Below are positions 1 to 11,036 of a stretch of DNA of 64,000 bases, piece by piece. A model generated the notes under the pieces. It saw only the letters and a list, made by a program, of their open reading frames with translations. It made no database searches and had not been told where the DNA came from. A program made the translations under genes and the position numbers. The stretch comes from Salvia splendens (lineage: Eukaryota > Streptophyta > Magnoliopsida > Lamiales > Lamiaceae): the NCBI RefSeq assembly GCF_004379255.2, contig NC_056046.1, forward strand, positions 1,922,001 to 1,986,000, read 5' to 3'. The number at the start of each line of letters is the position of its first letter. Within the stretch, counting starts at the first letter, position 1.

Positions 1-1871
1 GAGTGAAATGGCAGCGAAGCTCTAGGCAAGAACTCGACTTTCCTATCGATGGAAGGAAGCAGCACAGGGTTTGCATTTCCCTCAACTGCAAGGTTTTGCT
101 TTGGTGCTTCTTTAGAAGATGTGCCTCTTTTTGATTGTTGCCTCGAATGATAAACGATGGCTAGTGATGTTGAAACTACGACTAGTAGTGCTGAAACGCC
201 AGCAATAATGGTGCTCCATTGCGATTTCTCCATTCCAACTTCAGCATCATCATCATCTCCAATATCATCAGCTTCATCCATAGAACCACTCAACTCTTCT
301 TGTACTGATCCTGTCTCATCTGTGTCTTTGGACTCCACTGGTGTCTCCTCGAAAATAGGTTCCAACGGATTGAAGCTATCATCTTCACTCTCAGCAGTTT
401 CCGGGCTAACCAAATTCTCTGTTTCCTTAGACAAACTATCCTCATCCAAACCAGCATAAGAAGACACTACTTCCATATCCAACAAGATGCCACCATCTAC
501 GTTTTCATCGTTTTTTACATCTAACAAATGCTCAGATTCACCCACTCTAAACTCGAATCGAGCATCCCTCACTCCCTCAAATTGTGCATCTTCACCATCC
601 ACATTCTCATTTTCAAACATCTCCTTCTCATCCCACTCTGAATATTCAGTAATTTCTGCCTCGACGTTCTCATCGTTTTCATTGTCACCATAGTTTGCTT
701 CCTCATCTTCTACCTCCTCAATTCTGTTATTCCACTCCAAATACTCAACAATCTGAGCCTCAGTTCTCTCATCAGATTCACGATAACTTCCCACCTCGAC
801 TCTCGCCTCCTCAACACTGCTACCACCTCCATCTCCCACTTCAAAGAAACTATTACCACTCAAATCCTTGCTGACAAATTCAACTGTTTCATTCTTGATC
901 ACAACACCACTTAAAGTTGTTGAATCTGTCGGTGAGTTCATCGGAAACATGTACGAGGTTAACAACAAACAAGCAATCAATGTAAACAGAAGCTTTAACA
1001 ATCCTCTAACACACCCTCCCCTCTCCTCCATCTCTTCCTCCTCCTCCCCCTCATAACCATCAACAACACTGCCATTATCTTCATCAGATATTCCTCCATT
1101 TCTCCGATCCACATCACTCTCTTTCGGAGGGGAAAGAGAAGAGGCTACAATCTCCCCAATCCCCTCCTCTTTCACCTCACAACAATCAATGGCATCACCA
1201 TCACCACTCCCTTTCGGAGGCGAAAGAGAAGAGTCTACAATCTCCTCATCACCACTAGCCTCCTCAGAATCAAGAGAGGTATTCAACTCCTTCTCTAATC
1301 TCGCGAATATCTCGCGACGCCTATTGGGATTGAAACGCAGGAAACGAGGCCGCGGAGAGAGGTAGTTCGTCAAAGGGTCATAAACCTTCACAGATGAATC
1401 GAAAACTCTCCTTTTTGGGGGACTCCTTTCCGAGTCAAGATTGGAGTTTTCGTGAGCTTGAGCAACAGAAGCCTTTGGAATTCCCTTAATCTCGGCAAGA
1501 ATTTTCTTTCTTGTGACTCCAGACATGAAACTTTTACCATATGCAGGTTTGTTGTTTGCGAATTTTGGGGTCAGTTTTTCCCCTTTTGAATCGTTTTCAT
1601 TATTCTCCACCGATCCTAACCAATTATCAAGAATCTTATTACTACTAATCACACAAATTAAAAAGACCCAAATTGCAGAATACTAGACAAAATACGAAGA
1701 GACATAAACAATCAAGAATATAGGAGATTCTGAAATATCAATGGAAACGGATCCCTTCTTTAAAAGAAGAAATAGAAATACACAATCAAGAATTGGGAAT
1801 GTACCAGAAGACGGGAGACTGCGGTTCGAATTCGATTTCGAAGGAGAGATGCCTTTTTCAAAACCCTTCAT
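1..1871 (-). CDS. Acidic two-pass membrane protein of unknown function, 5' part of gene (copy A, intact)
   Basis: This is a two-exon reading on the minus strand that leaves the window at base 1, so the C-terminus is missing. Exon 1 is 1805-1871 and begins MKGFEKGISPSKSNSN. The donor GTACATTC lies at 1804 and the acceptor ...GGTTAG ends at 1616. Exon 2 (1615-1) stays open for about 537 codons, giving at least 560 residues. A basic motif SPRPRFLRFNPNRRREIF lies at about residues 95-115. A hydrophobic segment (LLKLLFTLIACLLL) sits near residues 228-247 and a second (TIIAGVSALLVVVSTSLAI) near 490-512. The intervening part is very rich in Glu and Asp. I recognise the general look of plant transmembrane proteins of unknown function but no named domain. 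The short plus-strand ORFs over this span are antisense shadows. Two damaged 5' copies of this gene lie to the right (4691-5720 and 5716-6441). Confidence 0.8.
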
Positions 1872-2792
1872 TTCCTTTCCTGTATTTTCAGGGCTTGTGC
1901 TCTGGTTATTCAACGAAAAATGGAGGCAAAATTGGAGAAGATGGGAAAATGTTGAGTAAGAACGAACTGAGGTGACCGTTGAGAATATGGTTTTTTGAAT
2001 TCATTTCTTTGTGACCGTTGGCAACTATGACGTGGCTAACGGCTTTTTTTGGGACAAATTAGCAAACTTCATAACTTCATTCCTACATTCTTACCCACCA
2101 CAACTTCAAAAAAAAACATTGAAATTTAATTTTTCGTCCATGGTTTAAAAAGTCAGTCGCTCATAAAGATCGGATATGTGTAAAATTATTCACCGTCGAA
2201 ATACAATATTATTCACGTCTTTCAATCAAATGACGTCATTTTCTTTGGTAACAGTAGATGCCATCTATTTAACTCCCCGACAATGATGCTAGGAATAATT
2301 TTTGGCTATCATATCCAATGCAATCAATTGATTCTAAAATTTGTGTGATAGACAACAATTCATGAGTTTTTGACAATTTTCTCAAAATCATAATTTATGA
2401 TATATTTAAATAAAAGTACTGTTAGCACTATATACTACCTCCGGCCACATCAAAAATTTAGATTTGACTTGGCACATGTTTTAATAAATTAATTTGATAA
2501 AAAATAAATTTTGCTAATAAATTATATAGAAGTATTAATTTTATAATGTAATAAATTTAAAAAATGTTAGATTTGCTTATAAAAATTATAAAAGTAGACT
2601 AATATTTAATGATAAACATTTCAAATAGTAAAATTGGATATTTAATAGTAATAGAAAGAGTAAGGAGTATAATTTATTAAACAACAAGTGCTGGCATTGA
2701 TATACTTTGGTTATTAATTGAGTATATAATATAAGTATGACTAATCAAAAATAGCACTCTGTCATGTTTTAATAAAAAAAATTTTGAATAGT
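1872..2792 (-). promoter_or_regulatory. Upstream region of copy A, shared with copies B and C
   Basis: This is the 5' leader and presumed promoter of copy A. It is recognisably homologous to the DNA upstream of copy C (6442-6665 continued at 9221-about 9870) and, inverted, to that upstream of copy B (about 3956-4690). Shared landmarks are GTGACCGTTGGCAACT near 2011, ACGTGGCTAACGGC near 2030 and TGTGTGATAGAC near 2343. Homology to the C side stops near 2792. No core promoter element could be assigned with confidence. Confidence 0.55.
2435..2667. mobile_element. Degenerate Stowaway-like MITE
   Basis: The stretch starts CTACCTCCGGCCACATC after a TA and ends TAAGGAG before a TA, a weak CTCC...GGAG terminal inverted repeat with TA duplication. 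Diverged copies occupy the equivalent place in the B and C arms (about 9543-9775 and inverted near 4030-4265), so it was present before the triplication. Confidence 0.45.
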
Positions 2793-4690
2793 TTTGTCTT
2801 TACATTAACAAAGGGAAAAATTATACTAATAGTAAGTTTTAAATATGAAAATGACGTAATTTGACATCTCCCCTTAAATAACCCAAGTTCTTAATAAAAA
2901 TGGGTGGCCATTTGAATTAATCCAAAAATACAGTGATATTAATTCAAACACTAACAGCTAAATAATTATATCTAAAGCTCTTCTTCCCATAACCATGACA
3001 CTGATATTAGGGATTGATCCATCGCTAATGCAATCGTCATAATGTTGCAAATTCAAGATTAGGAATTAATTAATCGCAATTAAAAACAGTACTATATCAA
3101 GAGATTCGAAGAATAACAATAAAAAAAACTGTAGCTTAAGATTAAAATATACTGTCTAGATATCTAAGGGGATATACTAAGTAGTATTTAACAAATCAAT
3201 TAATTAACACTGATCGATGTAATTAATAACTTAATACTCTCCCATTTATTAGATTTTAAAAACTTTGAATTTTGAAATACTGTTTATTGATTTTGAATGT
3301 AACGGCTGCTTTTAGTTTTTTATTTTTATTTTAAAGTCAAACAGGGCAGTAATTGGTGAGTCGTAATAATAAATGGAATTTAAACAAATTCTCAGAGTGA
3401 AGTCCCCACATTGCCCTTCTTTGAAGGTGGAAAATCAATTCGAGAAGGTGGACATTTTTGGAATTATGTACTTATTAATTAAGAGACCAAGGAGATGGGT
3501 TTTTATCTATTTTAGTTCTTTTAATTTGTTTTAGATTTTAAATATTTAGAATTTAATTGGGGTACTTTACATGTGGGGTGCACTATTACGTGTTTACTGT
3601 TTAATGTCAAGATTAAATTATGCCATTAAAAACACCTTTAGGTTAAAACTATCATGGTTATTGGTTAAAATTTAAAAGCGACATTAATTAATAAACTGAT
3701 TTTCATTGACCAATTTTGTATTTGTCATTTAGAATTGAGAAATTGGGTTACAAATATTGACGTATTCGGTTCGCAAACATCCTTAAATGGGCTGATAATG
3801 GGCTTTAAGAAGCTGAGAGTAGACCTTTGTTTTCGACTAAAGCCCATTCAACAAATTGAAATTGAAAATTAATATAAAAACAAATGTCATTCAATACCTC
3901 CAAAGGAAAAAGAGATAAAACAGTGCAACCAAATACTTAACAATTTTTTTAATTAAACATGACAGTGTGCTATTTTTTATTAGTCATATACTGAATTAAT
4001 AACCAAATATATCAATGCCAACACTCGTTGTCTAAGTAAATTATACTTACTTTTTCTATTATTAAATATCCAATTTTACTATTTGAAATGTTTACAATTA
4101 AATATTAGTGTACTTTTATTGTTTTTGATAAGCAATGCTAACATTTTTAATTTAATACATTATAACATTAAAAATATATAATATATTAACAAATCTTTAA
4201 TTTTTTTATTAAATTAATTTATTAAAACACGTGCCAAGTCAAATCTAAACTTTTGATGTTCTGAAAGTAGTATATAGTGCTGACACTATTTTTATTTAAA
4301 TATATCACAAATTATAATTTTGAGAAAATTATCAAAAAATCATGAATATAGTCTATCACACAACTTTTAGAATCAACAATTGGTTATGATAGCTAAAAAA
4401 TTACACGTGGTCTCGCTGTCGGTGAGTTAAACCGACGTCATCTACTATAATAAAGAAAATGATCGTCGTTTAATTGAAAGATATCAATAATACTGTATGA
4501 GTGACTACGAAATTTTTTCGGCGTTGATTATTGCAATTTGCAAGTATATCCAATCTTCATGAGTGACTGACTTTCTATACCATGGAGGAAAAACTAAAAT
4601 TCAATGTTTTTTTTGGCAATTTATGAAGTTTGCTAATTTGTCCAAAAAAAAGCAGTTAGCCACGTCAGAGTTGCTAACGGTCACAAAGAA
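2793..4690. repeat. Left arm of a large inverted repeat (upstream of copy B)
   Basis: Read in reverse complement, this stretch matches 9221-11036 almost end to end. For example, the block CGTATTCGGTTCGCAAAC at 3761 is found inverted near 10040. The last roughly 730 bases (about 3956-4690) are also an inverted copy of the region upstream of copy A. No coding potential of its own was recognised; the track-length ORFs are AT-rich chance ORFs. Confidence 0.85.
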
Positions 4691-5720
4691 ATGAATTCAA
4701 AAAATCATACCCACAACGGTCACATTAGTTCGTTCTTGCCTATCTTCTCCAATTTTGCCTCCATTTTTTGTTTTTCAATTTGTACGATTAGTAGTAATAA
4801 GATTCTTGATAATTTGTTAGGATCGGTGGAGAATAATGAGGACGATTCAAATGGGGAAAAACTGACTCCGACAAACAACAAAACTGCATATGGCAAGCAT
4901 TTCATGCCTGGAGTCCCAAGAAAGAAAGTGCTTGCCGAGATTAAGGGAATTCCAAAGGCTTCTGTTACTGCTCAAGGTTTATGAAAACTCCAATCTTGAC
5001 TCTGAAAAGAGTCCCCTGAAAAAGGGAGTTTTCGATTCATCTGTGAAGGTTTATGACCCTTTGACGAACTACCTCTCTCCGCGGCCTCGTTTCCTGCGTT
5101 TCAATCCCAATAGGCGTCGCGAGATATTCGAGAAATTAGAGAAGGAGTTGAATACCCCTCTTGATTCTGAGGAGGCTAGTGGTGATGAGATTGTAGACTC
5201 TTCTCTTTCTCCTCCGAAAGGGAGTGGTGACGGTAATGGCATTGATTGTTATGAGGTGAAAGAGGAAGGGATTGGAGAGATAGTAGACTCTTCTCGTTCC
5301 CCTCCGAAAGAGAATGATGTGGATCTGAGAAATGGAGGAACATCTGATGAAGATGATGGTAGTGTTGTTGATGGTTGTGAGGGGGAGGAGGAAGAAATGG
5401 AGGAGAAGGGAGGGTGTGTTAGAGGAATGTTAAAGCTTCTTTTTACATTGATTGCTTGTTTGTTGTTAACCTCGTACATGTTTCCGATGAACTCGCTGAC
5501 AGATTCAACAACTTTGAGTGGTGTTGTGATCAAGAATGAAACGGTTGAATTTGTCAGCATGGATTTGAGTGGTAATGGTTTCTTTGCAGTGGGAGATGGA
5601 GGTGGTAGCAGTGTTGTGGAGGCGGGAGTCGAGGTGGGAGGTTACTGTGAATCTGATGAGAGCACTGAGGCTCAGATTGTTGAGTATTTGGAGTGGAATG
5701 AGAAATTCATTCTTGAGGAG
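4691..5720 (+). pseudogene. Copy B: truncated duplicate of the acidic membrane protein gene
   Basis: This plus-strand copy matches exon 2 of copy A from the acceptor (TTGTTAG|GATCGG, near 4820) to about 5720. It includes the SPRPRFLRFNPNRRREIF motif and the first membrane segment. It lacks exon 1: the sequence jumps from the upstream leader (near 4765) to the end of intron 1. A frameshift near 4975 ends the upstream frame at TTTATGA, and the downstream part is open only in another frame. The open stretch at 4890-5885 is therefore a patchwork, and its last 50 or so codons are antisense to copy C. The copy stops where the inverted copy C begins. A translated product would lack the C-terminal half and second membrane segment of copy A. 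Confidence 0.8.
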
Positions 5721-6441
5721 AAAGAGAAGAGTCTACTATCTCTCCAATCCCTCCTCTTTCACCTCATAACAATCAATGCCATTACCGTCACCACTCCCTT
5801 TCGGAGGAGAAAGAGAAGAGTCTACAATCTCATCATCACCACTAGCCTCCTCAGAATCAAGAGGGGTATTCAACTCCTTCTCTAATTTCTCGAATATCTC
5901 GCGACGCCTATTGGGATTGAAACGCAGGAAACAAGGCCGCGGAGAGAGGTAGTTCATCAAAGGGTCATAAACCTTCACAGATGAATCGAAAACTCCCTTT
6001 TTCAGGGGACTCTTTCAGAGTCAAGATTGGAGTTTTCGTAGCTAGAGCAGCAACAGAAGCCTTTGGAATTCCCTTAATCTCGGCAAGAACTTTCTTTCTT
6101 GGGACTCCAGGCATGAAATGCTTGCCATATGCAGTTTTGTTGTTTGTCGGAGACAGTTTTTCCCCATTTGAATCGTTTTCATTATTCTCCACCGATCCTA
6201 ACAAATTATCAAGAATCTTATTACTACTAATTGTACAAATTGAAAAACACCCAAATTACAAAATACAACACAAAAATACGACAGACATAACCAATCAAGA
6301 ATTTAGGAGATTATGAAAAATCAAGAAAATGAAACTCTTCTTAAAAAGAAAAAATAGAAATTCACAATCAAGAACTAGGAATGTACCAGAAGACGGGAGA
6401 ATGCGGTTCGATGGAGACATGCCTTTTTCAAAACCCTTCAT
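5716..6441 (-). pseudogene. Copy C: second truncated duplicate of the acidic membrane protein gene
   Basis: This minus-strand copy retains exon 1 (ATG at 6441, MKGFEKGMSPSNRILPSSG), intron 1 and the start of exon 2. After the residues AEIKGIPKASVAAL the frame is shifted and ends at TGA near 5965. The remaining homologous codons (KVYDPLMNYLSPRPCFLRF and on) are open in a different frame at 5736-5978. It ends about 375 bp earlier in the gene than copy B, at the tail-to-tail junction at 5715-5720. Shared substitutions make B and C more like each other than like A. For instance, PGVPRKK occurs in both against SGVTRKK in A. Confidence 0.8.
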
Positions 6442-6665
6442 TTTCTTTCCTATATTTTCAGTGCCTGTGCTCTGCTTAATCAACAAAAAATGGAGGCAAA
6501 ATTGGAGAAGATAGGCAAGAACGAACTAATGTGACCGTTGTGGGTATGATTTTTTGAATTCATTTCTTTGTGACCGTTAGCAACTCTGACGTGGCTAACT
6601 GCTTTTTTTTGGACAAATTAGCAAACTTCATAAATTGCCAAAAAAAACATTGAATTTTAGTTTTT

Positions 6666-6983
6666 TGATAGGGTCCTCGAGCATCTAAATCACGTCAAAG
6701 ATCCCATCCAAATCTCCCTCAATATCTTTTAATAGTATTTGATTTTGCATATCTTTTGTATCTTTTTTATTTATTTATCTTACTTGGTTAGCAAGATATG
6801 TTTAGGTTTAGAATTCTATAAATTATAGAATTCTATAATATTTTGATCCATTGAGAAATAAAGTATAAACTTATTCTCATTCCCGGTTCTGGCGGAAATC
6901 GCCCTTGTTCTTCGTAATCGTTCTTGTTCTTTGTAATCGTTCGAGTGCTCTATTGCTGATCGATAGGATACAATATCCTATCA
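6666..6983 (+). repeat. 5' LTR of the non-autonomous Gypsy-like element
   Basis: This LTR is 318 bp, begins TGATAGG and ends CCTATCA (7-bp inverted ends). It looks identical to 8903-9220. Confidence 0.92.
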
Positions 6984-7141
6984 ATTGGTGCTTCCATTGT
7001 TTACTCTTCTCCCACCACAAACCATCTCATCCGAAGCTCTCTCATAATCTCCCAAAAAAATTGAAGTCACGTCACGTTTTTGTCTCAAAATCTCTCTCAT
7101 AATAAAAAAAAACCCATTCACGGCACTGTGTCACTTTCAAT

Positions 7142-8872
7142 ATGAACACCCAATTCGCCAACCAGGACGAGAAGTTCTTGATGCACAGGCTTGAGCAGGA
7201 GTCCTTCGCGCGACGGCATGATGAGTTGAATAGTAGGCTCGAAGATATCTTGGCCAAACTTGCGGCTGCCGGCTTTAGGGCGACGAAAGAGCCTCTCGAC
7301 CCTGCACCAGCGGCAACCATGAAACACGGATGGCAACTACCGCCATCGCTCACGCAGGCACCGCGCGGCGTATCACCCGCACCTTTGCAGCGCCTGACAG
7401 TCGATCCTCCTCGTTTCGACGGAGAGAATGCTGTCGAGTGGATTAAGAATATGCAGATTTATTACAACCACCGTTACACGCCTCTATCTGATCGTCTATA
7501 CCTTACACAATACTTGTTCGATCACCCGGCGTCGGAATGGAGGGCATACTGGATGGATAATAATGCCGGAAAAGGCTGGGATGATTTTCTATTGGCAGTC
7601 AAGCAGCGTTTCGATCCCGACCTATATGAGGATTCTGCTAGGCACAATACGTCGTGCCAGAGCCGCGGCAATCAACCGTTGACCCATGCCACATCATCAC
7701 CGATGCACCGGCACGCCACCTCCCAATCGACAATCTCAACGTCACTACTGTCCGAGATCAGCCAGCCATATCGTGAATTTCCAGCTGTTCGAGCCTCGGC
7801 TACACAAGCTGTTGAAGTCGCGAACTCGAAGCAGGTGATCATCCAGTCGATGGCCGAAGACATTGGGGCGAGCCCAATTCTTTCGCTCATCAATGTTCCC
7901 AGCAACGGCGTCGTTCTTAATGATGACGTTACTCTTGATTTTTCGAGAAACGTTGTCATTCCTCACCCGAAATCAGTGATGCAACTGTTCGTCCCTCCAG
8001 ATAATCACATGGCGTCACGCCCACTGCCCGAGGATCAACCTATTCCCTCATCCAAGTTCGGTGATGTTATTGAAGCTAAAGTGGGAGCAACCTCTACACC
8101 ATCCTATGGTGATTATTATATGGAGTCACATCTGCAGAAGCTAGCTTTGCTTTGTGTTGCTGATCGGGATTTGTTCAGATTTAAACAGACATTCCCCTCC
8201 GATGGTCCCTCGATCCCGCCGCACAATGTTGTGACATGTTTGGACAGAAGCTGTAGTATTCTCTTTGATTTTATGGGTTCCTATCATGGGGGTAGCAAAT
8301 GGAGTTGTGCTACTCTTCGATTTGGTGGAGACAAAGGAGTTCGCATATTTGACCCTGGAGCTTTTGATGGGGTCAAATTCATCCAATTTAGGCACGAATA
8401 TCAGCCACCACCGTCCAAACGTTCAAGAGTACTTCAATACCAAATGTCTTCTGCTATGTTCTGGATGTTGTTGTACTCTATGGGTGATGGACGTTTCCTC
8501 AAGTTTGGCTTGAGTACACAGGATTTCCATGGTTTTGCTTACCTTGGAGTTGTTGCATCCTATGGGCGTACTGGGAATGATGGTGATTTAGTTGCAAACA
8601 TATCATTTGTTGAGATAAGAGTGTTTGACTTGGCTAAATTTGGTGAGAAATTTGCAGCTGTTGAGATGCTCAAGGCATGGAATAATAGGGCATATGCTGT
8701 GGTAGTTGTCTACGAGAATGGTGCTCAAGATTTTGACCATGGTGGTATCGACAATTATGAAGATAACGATGGATTTTTCAGGAAGTTGGAGTGGGCAGCT
8801 TTCACAAACTCCGGCATTGCTATGGCTAACCAAATCAAGCCACCCATGTTCATATTTCACGACCCACCTTGA
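7142..8872 (+). CDS. Gag-like N-terminus joined to a long unrecognised region, single ORF of a non-autonomous retrotransposon
   Basis: This is a 576-codon ORF filling the element. Residues 8-42 are heptad-like and probably coiled-coil. Residues about 86-162 (LTVDPPRFDGENAVEWI ... WDDFLLAVKQRFDP) have the layout of a Ty3/Gypsy Gag capsid core. There is no CCHC zinc knuckle and no DSG/DTG protease motif. From about residue 170 the sequence turns Ser/Thr/Pro-rich. From about 330 to 576 it looks like a folded globular region with many aromatics, for example RFGGDKGVRIFDPGAFDG and SYGRTGNDGDLVANISF. I cannot assign that part; it may be a captured host sequence or an element-specific domain. The ORF is unbroken, and the element looks recent, so it may supply a protein in trans or simply be newly inserted. 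Confidence 0.7.
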   Translation: MNTQFANQDEKFLMHRLEQESFARRHDELNSRLEDILAKLAAAGFRATKEPLDPAPAATMKHGWQLPPSLTQAPRGVSPAPLQRLTVDPPRFDGENAVEWIKNMQIYYNHRYTPLSDRLYLTQYLFDHPASEWRAYWMDNNAGKGWDDFLLAVKQRFDPDLYEDSARHNTSCQSRGNQPLTHATSSPMHRHATSQSTISTSLLSEISQPYREFPAVRASATQAVEVANSKQVIIQSMAEDIGASPILSLINVPSNGVVLNDDVTLDFSRNVVIPHPKSVMQLFVPPDNHMASRPLPEDQPIPSSKFGDVIEAKVGATSTPSYGDYYMESHLQKLALLCVADRDLFRFKQTFPSDGPSIPPHNVVTCLDRSCSILFDFMGSYHGGSKWSCATLRFGGDKGVRIFDPGAFDGVKFIQFRHEYQPPPSKRSRVLQYQMSSAMFWMLLYSMGDGRFLKFGLSTQDFHGFAYLGVVASYGRTGNDGDLVANISFVEIRVFDLAKFGEKFAAVEMLKAWNNRAYAVVVVYENGAQDFDHGGIDNYEDNDGFFRKLEWAAFTNSGIAMANQIKPPMFIFHDPP

Positions 8873-8902
8873 GGGCAAGGTGATTTTCAACGGCGGGAGA
8901 GT

Positions 8903-9220
8903 TGATAGGGTCCTCGAGCATCTAAATCACGTCAAAGATCCCATCCAAATCTCCCTCAATATCTTTTAATAGTATTTGATTTTGCATATCTTTTGTATCT
9001 TTTTTATTTATTTATCTTACTTGGTTAGCAAGATATGTTTAGGTTTAGAATTCTATAAATTATAGAATTCTATAATATTTTGATCCATTGAGAAATAAAG
9101 TATAAACTTATTCTCATTCCCGGTTCTGGCGGAAATCGCCCTTGTTCTTCGTAATCGTTCTTGTTCTTTGTAATCGTTCGAGTGCTCTATTGCTGATCGA
9201 TAGGATACAATATCCTATCA
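8903..9220 (+). repeat. 3' LTR of the non-autonomous Gypsy-like element
   Basis: This LTR is 318 bp and a copy of 6666-6983. It is followed directly by the TTTTT target duplication at 9221-9225. Confidence 0.92.
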
Positions 9221-11036
9221 TTTTTCCTCCATGGTATAGAAAGTCAGTCACTCATGAAGATTGGATATACTTGCAAATTGCAATAATCAACGCCGAAAAA
9301 ATTTCGTAGTCACTCATACAGTATTATTGATATCTTTCAATTAAACGACGATCATTTTCTTTATTATAGTAGATGACGTCGGTTTAACTCACCGACAGCG
9401 AGACCACGTGTAATTTTTTAGCTATCATAACCAATTGTTGATTCTAAAAGTTGTGTGATAGACTATATTCATGATTTTTTGATAATTTTCTCAAAATTAT
9501 AATTTGTGATATATTTAAATAAAAATAGTGTCAGCACTATATACTACTTTCAGAACATCAAAAGTTTAGATTTGACTTGGCACGTGTTTTAATAAATTAA
9601 TTTAATAAAAAAATTAAAGATTTGTTAATATATTATATATTTTTAATGTTATAATGTATTAAATTAAAAATGTTAGCATTGCTTATCAAAAACAATAAAA
9701 GTACACTAATATTTAATTGTAAACATTTCAAATAGTAAAATTGGATATTTAATAATAGAAAAAGTAAGTATAATTTACTTAGACAACGAGTGTTGGCATT
9801 GATATATTTGGTTATTAATTCAGTATATGACTAATAAAAAATAGCACACTGTCATGTTTAATTAAAAAAATTGTTAAGTATTTGGTTGCACTGTTTTATC
9901 TCTTTTTCCTTTGGAGGTATTGAATGACATTTGTTTTTATATTCATTTTCAATTTCAATTTGTTGAATGGGCTTTAGTCGAAAACAAAGGTCTACTCTCA
10001 GCTTCTTAAAGCCCATTATCAGCCCATTTAAGGATGTTTGCGAACCGAATACGTCAATATTTGTAACCCAATTTCTCAATTCTAAATGACAAATACAAAA
10101 TTGGTCAATGAAAATCAGTTTATTAATTAATGTCGCTTTTAAATTTTAACCAATAACCATGATAGTTTTAACCTAAAGGTGTTTTTAATGGCATAATTTA
10201 ATCTTGACATTAAACAGTAAACACGTAATAGTGCACCCCACATGTAAAGTACCCCAATTAAATTCTAAATATTTAAAATCTAAAACAAATTAAAAGAACT
10301 AAAATAGATAAAAACCCATCTCCTTGGTCTCTTAATTAATAAGTACATAATTCCAAAAATGTCCACCTTCTCGAATTGATTTTCCACCTTCAAAGAAGGG
10401 CAATGTGGGGACTTCACTCTGAGAATTTGTTTAAATTCCATTTATTATTACGACTCACCAATTACTGCCCTGTTTGACTTTAAAATAAAAATAAAAAACT
10501 AAAAGCAGCCGTTACATTCAAAATCAATAAACAGTATTTCAAAATTCAAAGTTTTTAAAATCTAATAAATGGGAGAGTATTAAGTTATTAATTACATCAA
10601 TTAGTGTTAATTAATTGATTTGTTAAATACTACTTAGTAGATCCCCCTAGATATCTAGACAGTATATTTTAATCTTAAGCTACAGTTTTTTTAATGTTAT
10701 TCTTCGAGTCTCTTGATATAGTACTGTTTTTAATTGCGATTGATTAATTCCTAATCTTGAATTTGCAACATTATGACGATTGCATTAGCGATGGATCAAT
10801 CCCTAATATCAGTGTCATGGTTATGGGAAGAAGAGCTTTAGATATAAATATTCAGCTGTTAGCTGTTAGTGTTTGAATTAAAATCACTGTATTTTTTGGA
10901 TTAATTCAAATGGCGACCCATTTTATTAAGAACATGGGTTGTTTAAGGGGAGATGTCAAATTACGTCATTTTGATATTTAAAACTTACTATTAGTATAAT
11001 TTTTCCCTTGTTAATGTAAAGACAAAACTATTTGTA
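9221..11036. repeat. Right arm of the large inverted repeat (upstream of copy C)
   Basis: This arm continues the upstream region of copy C after the LTR element insertion. It is the reverse complement of about 2793-4600. The match ends near 11036, where the arm sequence GACAAAACTATTTGTA passes into unrelated DNA. No gene is seen in it. Confidence 0.85.

Larger units (their letters stand above)
6666..9220 (+). mobile_element. Non-autonomous Ty3/Gypsy-like LTR retrotransposon (young)
   Basis: Two 318-bp LTRs (TGATAGGG...CCTATCA), identical by eye, flank 1.9 kb of internal sequence. The element is bordered by TTTTT on both sides. The uninterrupted site is still visible in the inverted arm near 4580-4600 (reverse complement TTTTAGTTTTTCCTCCATGG), which confirms the 5-bp target duplication. 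A primer-binding-like site ATTGGTGCTTCCATTG follows the left LTR, and a purine-rich tract (GGCGGGAGAG) precedes the right LTR. No protease, reverse transcriptase, RNase H or integrase is present. Just before the tract, another frame reads HLEGKV, resembling the C-terminus of Gypsy pol proteins, a footprint of an autonomous ancestor. Confidence 0.9.

Noticed and set aside
157..1056. Three Ser-rich plus-strand ORFs
   Set aside because: They are antisense to the continuous minus-strand coding frame of copy A. Their serine richness mirrors its Asp/Glu codons.
4890..5885. A 331-codon plus-strand ORF that looks like a gene
   Set aside because: It combines a frameshifted part of copy B with antisense of copy C across the palindrome junction. 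It lacks exon 1 and the C-terminal half of the intact gene.
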